NCBI GenBank assembly: GCA_025917655.1
Contig: CP084614.1
Span: 2,666,001 to 2,730,000 of the forward strand
Source: Chlorella sorokiniana
Lineage: Eukaryota > Chlorophyta > Trebouxiophyceae > Chlorellales > Chlorellaceae
Length of the DNA stretch: 64,000 bases
Reading direction: 5' to 3'
Shown here piece by piece: positions 57,501 through 64,000 of the stretch. The translations under genes were made by a program, and so were the position numbers. Positions within the stretch are counted from its first letter, which is position 1, and every line of letters begins with the position of its first letter. The notes under the pieces were generated by a model. That model was given only the letters and a program-made list of their open reading frames with translations. It was not told the DNA's origin and did not search any database.

Positions 57501-58986
57501 GCAGGGGGCGTGGCTGCTGCAGCGCCTGAGCCTGGGCGGTGCAGAGGGCTGTCGGGGCCGCGGCTGATGCGGTGCGCTCGGCGTGCTGAGGTGTCCGCTG
57601 GGCTCCCGTCGCAAACCGCCGCCTTGCTCCTCCTTTCTGGTCACCTTCCCCCGCTTTTCATTTCTTCCTTAACTCAGCCTTTGCTCGCGAATCTTCATTT
57701 TCGTGGTTGCGTTGTCCGATTGTCGCCAGATCTTGAGCACCTGCCGCTGCCCACGTCCCACTGTTCCCTCCATCACCGCTCCATGTGCCGCGCAGGGGCG
57801 CGACGCGCGGGAACGCGACGAACTGGAGCGCGACCGCCTGATCGAGGCGCTGCGCCGGGAGGCCGCGGAGGCCCGCGCCAGCCTGGCGGCTGCAACGGTG
57901 AGCGCTCCTGCTGACCTGGCGGTTGTGGGTGCAGTGTGTGGCGGCGGCACGGTTGATATGGTGCGGCAGCGTGTCACATAACTTTCACTTCCCTTCAGGA
58001 ATCAGGCATGCTACACTGCTGCCCGAACGCGCCTCCCTTGCCTGCCCTTCTCTTGCACCTTGAAAGAACACGCACCTCCTTCTTCTCCCAACCCTTCCCC
58101 ACCCCCTCCTCCCCCAGGAGAACAACGCCACCCAGGCGCGGCTGCTGGACGCCGCCCGCGAGGACCTTGCCCGCGAGCAGCGCGGCGCCAGCGAGCTTCG
58201 GCGGGCGCAGGCCGAGGAGCGGGAGCGGTTCACGCGCAGCCTGCAGGTGGGTGGGGTGGTGTGTGTGTGTGTGTGTGTGTGGGGGGGGGGGGGCGGGGCG
58301 GCTGCCCGGTGGAGGGCGGGCACATGGGGGCCTGTTTGTTGTAGGGGGTGGCGGGTGAGTGTGAATACGGGTGGTTCAGTGTGATGGGTGGCGGGTGAGT
58401 GCGGGTGCGCCTGCTGTCGAAGCGACGGCGGCAGCCAGGCTGAGTCGCTGGTCGGCAGCCGGTCTCAGTCGCTGGGTGGCAGCCTAAAAGGCATATTAGG
58501 ACGAATGGCGGACAGGAGCAGCAGAGAAGCCTCTCTTGCTGAGCAACTGGATGCTGCGCGGCACACTCTCTTGTTTGTGCCCCAAGCAGCCGCTGCCTAT
58601 CGTTGTCTACCGCAGCCCAACGTATGCCGCCCTTTCCTTCCTCTCACCAACCAACCGCCGCTCCTGCTGCCAACCGCCGCGCAGGAACAGGGCGACCTGC
58701 TGACGGCGGCGCAGGCAGCGCAGGCGGCGGCGGCCATGCTGGAGACGGAGCGGCGGGCGCACCGGGAGGCTCAGGGGGAGCTGGAGCGGCAGGCGGTGGG
58801 TGCTGAAGGGGGGTCAGTGCTGGGTGTAGGTGGGGTGCAGGCTGGACCCTGCTTGGGTTGCTTGACTGGCAAGGCAGGGGATGCGCGTCGCATGATTGTG
58901 GGAGGGCCCAAGCGCCGTGACATATGCAGCCTTTGCTGGTAGAGCGCGCCCGCAAATCCCCCTCTTCCTCCCCGTCTCCCCCAATA

Positions 58987-59017
<31 letters not shown>

Positions 59018-59278
59018 CAGCCGCCTTGGACCTGCCCCAGCTTGCTGCTGCCGTGCCCCGCTTCACCAGCCCCCTTGCTCTGCCGCAGTCCAAGGCACAA
59101 GCGGAGCGCGCAGCGCGCGGCAGGCGGAGGAGGAGCGCGGCGAGCTGCAGCGGCGGCTCGACGACGCTCGGGCGAGGCGGCGCGGCTGGCGGCGGAGGCG
59201 GAGCGCTGGCGGGCGGGCAGGGCGGCGCTGGCCAGCGCACTTGCGGCGGCGCAGAAGGGGCTGGAGGGCCTGCCCTGA
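54503..59278 (+). CDS. Kelch-repeat protein with long C-terminal coiled coil
   Basis: Likely a cytosolic scaffold; the layout (kelch propeller then coiled coil) resembles plant ACBP4/5 tails and fungal Tea1, but no specific orthology can be claimed. About twelve exons: 54503-54602, 54727-about 54880, 55040-55296, 55505-55717, 55893-56194, 56417-56477, 56630-57189, 57358-57479, 57795-57897, 58118-58246, 58685-58795 and 59089-59278. Kelch units: HATCVCDGKLLVFGG, FSDVWAFDPATRAWELL, YHTATPVG, REVWVLGGSGADEVQG, AYHALAAAGSCCLVLAG, GGVLVFGGAVDRGHKA, MEALGGRLYVLGGYGE. The tail is Gln/Ala/Glu/Arg heptads (QRLADLQAALQQQQ to AALASALAAAQKGLEGLP). Frame slips are needed near 55067, 55560, 55915 and 59130. 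The true start may be further upstream. Confidence 0.78.
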
Positions 59279-59342
59279 CAGGCTGCCATCCCGTTGAAAT
59301 CGCGCAGCCCTTCCCCGTTGTGTTGCGGCCAGAGTTGCTTCT

Positions 59343-59522
59343 AACGAATGTCACACGACAGGCGAGAGACAGGTGGCAGGCAGATACGGCAGGCCACGTT
59401 GATCATGCAGTCAGCCTGCAGTTGTAGACATCCAGCGCCGCGGCGGCCCGCGCCGACGCTGCTGCTGCCGCCGCTGCCTCCGCTGCCTGGCTTCCCAGCG
59501 TGGCCCTCCTCTGCCTCCAGCA
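59343..59522. repeat. Direct repeat: remnant of the K+ channel 3' end
   Basis: Matches 60884-61093 in the same orientation: the same run from the 3' UTR (cacgttgatcat...agtcagcctgc) into the last codons of the K+ channel gene (EEGHAGKPGSGGSG on minus). It lies immediately after the kelch gene stop and is cut off from the channel gene by about 1.36 kb. Confidence 0.8.
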
Positions 59523-60883
59523 GCAAGGCTAGCACTCAGCGATCACCAGCTGGTGATCTGCAGACCTGCTCGCGATTGATGATGACAAGACAAGGTTGCT
59601 TTCCAATTTGGCGAGGCCATCCATGCTTCAGTGTCTCAGCCCGCCCATCTCAGGCTTGGCTTTCTCCTGCTGCTGGCACCTTGAGTGCCCTCTTGCTTAC
59701 ATGCCGTGAAACGGAGCAGCCTGCGGCCTCCGAGACCCCGCTGCTTTCCTTGCGACATCGACGGCGCAGAGGAGCTGCTGATGAGACTGAAGCACCTGCT
59801 GACGAACGTACGGCCTGCCAGCCAAGGGGGCCTGCCGGTGCTGGCGCAGCCGCCCTGCCCGGCGGACTTCCTGGCGCCGCCTGGCCCGGCCACCCTGCTG
59901 GGGAGCGTAGGGCAGCCAGCAGAGATGCCTGCATGCTACGTGCAAGGCCTGGAACAAGGTCTCCTGCAGGCGAGGGTTGCCGACGCCCAGCCAGCAACGC
60001 CGACCTTCCAGCCGGGGTCCCCACGGGAGGCAGCAGAAGCGCTGCTCGACTTTGCGGCCCTGGCATCCCAAAGCCCAGACAGCTGGAACGCCTCGCATTG
60101 GCGCGGGGGCGGGGCAAGCAGCCCGGCGGCCCTGCGACCGAGGCGGCAAACGGCTGAGCGGCACAGGGCAGGCGAGGCAGGGCCGGACAAGCCTCGGCAG
60201 CGGCGGCGAGGCGCCAGCTCAGCCTCCAGCCGAGAGGGAAGCCGCAGGCAGCCCAGCCGGCAGCGGGCGCACCCACATCCCCTGACCACGCCGCCCACCC
60301 TCCTGCAGCGAGCGGGCAGCCTGCCAGCGGCGCCCCTGCCGCAGCAGGCCGCAAACCCGACGCCCCGTTTGGTCAGGTGATCTGGCCCTGCCGCTGATCC
60401 TTGTACTGATCCTGACGCTCTGCAGACAGCTCAGTGCATTTGGGAACCAAGTGCTGCTGATCCACGCCCGTGAACAAGCACGCCACAGCCTGCATTGCAG
60501 GGTGCCGCTCACACCAAAGGAAGCCGGGGCCCTGCAGCCGCCTGTGCTCCTGCAGCACACCGCACAGGCACAGCCTTCCGCAGCTCCCACCGTCTTGTGG
60601 TGCCCCCCGCAGCCTCCTGGCAGCTATTCAGAGCCGCGCCGGAACGTGCGCAGCTGCCGCTGCCGCCTGGCCGCAGTCTGCGAGTGGTGCGAGCGCTGGC
60701 GAGCGGCTCCGAGGCGCCGCTGCCGCCGCCGGTGCTCGTGCGAGCAGTGGAGAAAGACCTGCTCGCCGGCGCGCTGTCGGCGGCATAGAGAGAGCTGGAG
60801 GCCCTGCCATGAGTGCGTAGCGCTCTGTGGAAACCGCGCCTGCCGTTCCCTGTCATGTCGCTGCCAGATTTGTGTAGAGGGAA
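59523..60883. other. Insert between the duplicated gene ends, with an unassigned open frame
   Basis: 1.36 kb. A plus-strand frame 59685-60380 (231 codons, no ATG at its start; in-frame ATG near 59780) has coding-like composition (LLMRLKHLLTNVRPASQGGL, REAAEALLDFAALASQ), with acceptor-like sequence upstream. No family was recognised. It could be an exon, part of a degraded paralogue, or chance in GC-rich DNA. The right end carries the kelch-end remnant. Confidence 0.35.
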
Positions 60884-61093
60884 AGTGACACGGCAGGCGA
60901 GAGGCAAGCGGCAGGCAGATGAGGCGTGTCACGTTGATCATAAAGTCAGCCTGCCGCCGTAGACATCCAGGGCCGCAGCGGCCCGCGCCGACGACGCGCG
61001 ATCGAGCGCCGCGTTGCCACCACTGCTGCCGCCCTCATCGCTGCTGCTGCTGCCGCTGCCTCCGCTGCCTGGCTTCCCAGCGTGGCCCTCCTC
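60884..61093. repeat. Direct repeat partner containing the intact K+ channel 3' end
   Basis: Partner of 59343-59522. Just to its left (about 60660-60815) is a degraded match to the end of the kelch gene: LLAGALSAA, stop, RELEALP against ALASALAAAQKGLEGLP. Each copy therefore keeps one gene end intact. Confidence 0.75.
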
Positions 61094-64000
61094 TGCCGCC
61101 GCCTGCCCGTGGGCGGCGGCGTGCTGCTGCTGCTGCTTGGCAGGCCAGCATGGCAGCAGAGGCCACGCCCGCCGCCGCCGCTGATGCTGCCGGCTCCAGC
61201 GCTGCCTCTGCTTGCTGGGTTTCTGGCTGGCGACCCCACTGCCGTTGCTATTGCCGCTGAGCGTGCCTTGGCCGTTGGCAGTGCGGCGCAGCCAGCGGGA
61301 GAGGCCAGGATGCGTCCCGGTTGCGGAGCACGCCTCCTCTGCCGCCGCCGCCTCCTCTGCCGCCTGCTCCAGGCTGGCCGCCAGGGCAGCCACCCCAGCC
61401 TGGATGGACCCCCAGGCTGCGAGGAGCTCCTCGGTGCACAGCCGCTGCGAGGCGCCGCCCGCCGAGAGCCCTCCCGCGGCGGCAGTGGCAGCAGGCCGCC
61501 GCTCCAGACGTGGCCGGGCGCCTCATGAGCCGCCTGGCCATCCCCCTGCTCCTTGCTGCTGGATCTGCTCCTGCCCCTGCTGCTGCTGCTGCCCCAGGTG
61601 CTGCCCCTGCACGTGCCGCTGCTCGTGCTGCTCCTCCTGGTCCTCATGCCCCTCCCGGTTGTGCTCTTCCTGGGCCCGCTGCCGCCGCGGGGCAGGGGGC
61701 CTGTCCCCGCCGCTGGGCTGGCCGCCGCCTCCAGCTGGGCCGCCAGGGCGCCCAGCCGGGCGAGGAAGCGGCGCGCAAAGTGGGCCAGCACGGCGGGGTG
61801 GCGTGCCGCCAGCTGGCGCGCCACCTCAGCGGCGTCCACCTCCCATACGTGGCTCATGCTGCTCAGCCCGCACACAGAGTGCGGCCGGCTCGCCAGCTCG
61901 GAGGCGGCGCTGGCAAAGAGCGCGGAGGCGCCCAGCACCGCCGGTACCGCAGCCAGCTCGCGGCTGCCGTCCCGCGCCTCCAGCAGCACCTCGCCTGCAG
62001 TACCAGCAGGGACGGCGCAGACTGCGGTCGGCGGCGGGGCACTGTGCGGTAAAGGGCGGTACGGGGCGGCGCAACGCAACGTCCAGGTGGATGAGCGGCT
62101 GGCAGGCGGCTGCGCAGCGTGTCATCACACCGGCAGCGAGGGCTGCATCTGCGGGCTGCATGCAGCCATTCACAACAGAAAGACGAAAGAAATAGGAACC
62201 ATCGGATGGGGATGGGGGGGGGAACGAGCGCACCCTCATCCAGGATGCAAAACGTGGTGGCCGGGTCGCCGCAGCGCCACAGCGCCTCGCCGCCGCGCAG
62301 CCCGCGCGGCTTGGAGGCCGCAGCCACGAGCTCCCGCACTTGCCGCCGCTCGGGAGGAGGGTAGCCCAGAGGGCAGCAGCTCCAGTTCCTGCAGAGCCTC
62401 CTGCTGCTGCCGCGCCGCCAGGCGCAGCTGCAGCGAGCGGGGAGGTCGGCGTACAGCTGCCGGTTGTCCCGCTCTGCTCGTGCGCGTGGGGTGAAAAGAA
62501 CGGGGGGGGTCAGGAGCTGTGTGAGCACACAAGGCAGGCAGCGGGGCAGGGCGAGGCGGGAAGATGGCGACGGCCACCCCCAACAAGCGGCATGCACGAA
62601 AACTCCCAGACTCCCAGCTTCCGTTGGAGGGAGGGGGCTCCCCTGCCGCACCCCCACCCCACCCGCGAGCACACACCATCCACGCAGGAACCCACCCATT
62701 GAGGGCGCCCAGGAGCAGCCGTAAAACTCCCGGATGTCGCGCTGCAGGGAGGCGGGCAGCCCCAGGCCAGCCATCCAGCCCTCCACTTCCTGCAATCAAC
62801 GTGTGTGTGGCGTGGATGGGCATTGTGAATGGCGGCATTGTGACGGCTGGTCCGCGAGGAAAAGTGCCGCAGGACTGACAGGCAGGCATTCAGAGGCGGT
62901 GGGCGGAGGCAGCAGCTGGCGGTGCAGCGGGCGAAGATTGCAGCATTGTCATGGGCAATGCAGGACTGCCATGCAGCCAGGTGGGGTGCACGTACACGCC
63001 GCCAGCAGCAGCACGGCTGTGGAAGTGGCGGCTGCGGCGCGCCTGCAGGCGCTCGCGGATGGCGGCGGCGCGGCGGGCGGCGGGGAGTCGTCCTGCACGA
63101 GAGATGAAATGGAGGAGAGCAGGTAGCCAAAGTAGGCGACTGCAAAGACGGGGGGAGGGGGGTTGTCAGGCAGAAGTTTGATGGTAAAGTCAGGGTGGCT
63201 GCCCTTTCCCCGTTTCCCCGCTTCCCCCATGCATTCCCCCTTCCCGCTCCCCGCGCTTCCCCACAACCCCCTCCCCCAGCCCTGAAACAAGCGGGCGGCC
63301 AGCCGCAGAGCGCGTGGTGTGCTGCCGCACCCAGGGCAGCAGGAAAACCGGAGCAGTCTGACCAACCAAAAAGAAGCAAAGCTCAAGTAGAGAAGCAGGG
63401 TGTGCGGAGCAACCAGGGGATGACATTGGCGACGCCGCTGCCACCCATCCCCAGTCGCCCCATCTGGCCCGCCTCCACGCTGCGGCCCATCCCTCTTCAA
63501 GGACACGCGTCCCTCCGCTGATCACTCGGCTCTTCACCCGCCCGCCAGCCGCCCCTCTCACCTCCCACCAGCATGAACATCGCCGCCACCGCCACTTCCA
63601 ACGTTGTCTGGGGCGTGATGTCGCCGTAGCCGATGGTGGTGACCTGGGCGGCGGCGGCAGCGGCGTGGAATGCAACAGTGAGCGTGCCGGCGGGGGAGCG
63701 GAATGCAACGCCCAACCCCCATCGTGGCTGACCGGCCCCTGCTGCAAGCCCCGCCCTGCTTGCAGCTGCCCCGTTGGCCTGGGCTTGAAGGGTAACGGTG
63801 GTGGGGGAGGCGGTGGTAAACGGGGGCGGGAATGTCTCACTCCGAACCAAACCCACGAGTGCAAACATGAGGCACACACGTCCGCCCCCTCACCACACAC
63901 GCTGGCTCTGGTCTGTCTAACCAGCAAGTGCAGCAGGAGGCATGACCTACGCCCCCATACACCTACGCCCCCTCTCCCCCACCCACACGCCCCGCCGCAC
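60938..64000 (-). CDS. Cyclic-nucleotide-binding voltage-gated-type K+ channel, 3' part
   Basis: Membrane potassium channel of the CNBD family (EAG/KAT/SKOR-like). The N-terminal exons lie beyond the right edge. Visible minus-strand exons: 63562-63643 (selectivity filter VTTIGYGDITPQTTLE and the pore-lining helix), about 62992-63139 (VAYFGYLLSSISSLVQDD, the end of S6), 62696-62789 (LGLPASLQRDIREFYGCSW, C-linker), 62234-62473 (DNRQLYADLPA, LQLRLAARQQQEALQEL and RGLRGGEALWRCGDPATTF, cyclic-nucleotide-binding fold), then about 60938-62010 (EVLLEARDGSRELAAVPAVL, HVWEVDAAEVARQLAARHPA). The tail is low-complexity and Gln/Ser-rich, ending AAALDVYGGRLTL. Compensating frame slips are needed near 62436 and 62377, and others in the tail. 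Ligand binding cannot be judged from the sequence. Confidence 0.85.

Overview
The window reads as nuclear DNA of a GC-rich green alga, most likely a trebouxiophyte of the Chlorella type. This is an inference from four things: very high GC; genes broken into many short exons with GT/AG borders; plant-lineage proteins such as the chloroplast RNA-binding protein CSP41a and an ARID4-like chromatin protein; and TGTAA, the usual algal poly(A) signal, after several stop codons. There are no bacterial-style operons, rRNA or tRNA genes, or CRISPR arrays.

Layout. 1-10225: a tandem duplication of a three-gene cluster I cannot match to a known family. It holds a coiled-coil/SUMO-interaction gene, a divergent basic nuclear-type gene and a zinc-ribbon gene; copy 2 has a 1.4 kb deletion and is decaying. 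10277-15732 (-): ARID4-like ARID+PHD protein. 16484-20933 (+): translation factor eIF2B delta. 21547-23448 (+): secreted ten-cysteine protein of unknown function. 24512-27643 (+): CSP41a. 27990-30270 (-): short-chain dehydrogenase, sharing a 223 bp divergent promoter with a rhodanese-dual specificity phosphatase gene at 30494 (+). 32776-33845 (+): RS-rich FHA protein. 34159-37553 (-): RNF14-type RBR ubiquitin ligase. 37755-38077 (-): tiny DPM2 gene. 38429-38680: a possible LTR remnant. 38883-42247 (-): secreted proline-rich wall protein. 44358-45963 (-): two unknown ORFs separated by three bases, a candidate dicistronic gene. 46708-51699 (+): mitochondrial AAA protein ATAD3. 52736-53912 (+): F-box/LRR protein. 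54503-59278 (+): kelch plus coiled-coil protein. 60938-64000 (-): 3' part of a cyclic-nucleotide-binding K+ channel that runs off the window.

Most of the identified genes are unrelated housekeeping functions (translation, ubiquitin, chromatin, glycosylation, mitochondria, plastid RNA), arranged as divergent and convergent neighbours and not as a pathway.

Two features cut across the window. First, many conserved exons need a single-base correction, usually one missing G or C, to keep the family's reading frame. This affects the ATAD3 P-loop, three sites in eIF2B delta and the RBR zinc residues, so consensus errors look likelier than a dozen pseudogenes. Second, introns carry strand-polar microsatellites, GT-rich just after the donor and CA-rich just before the acceptor, on both strands. 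Exon borders below were read by eye and may be off by a base or two.
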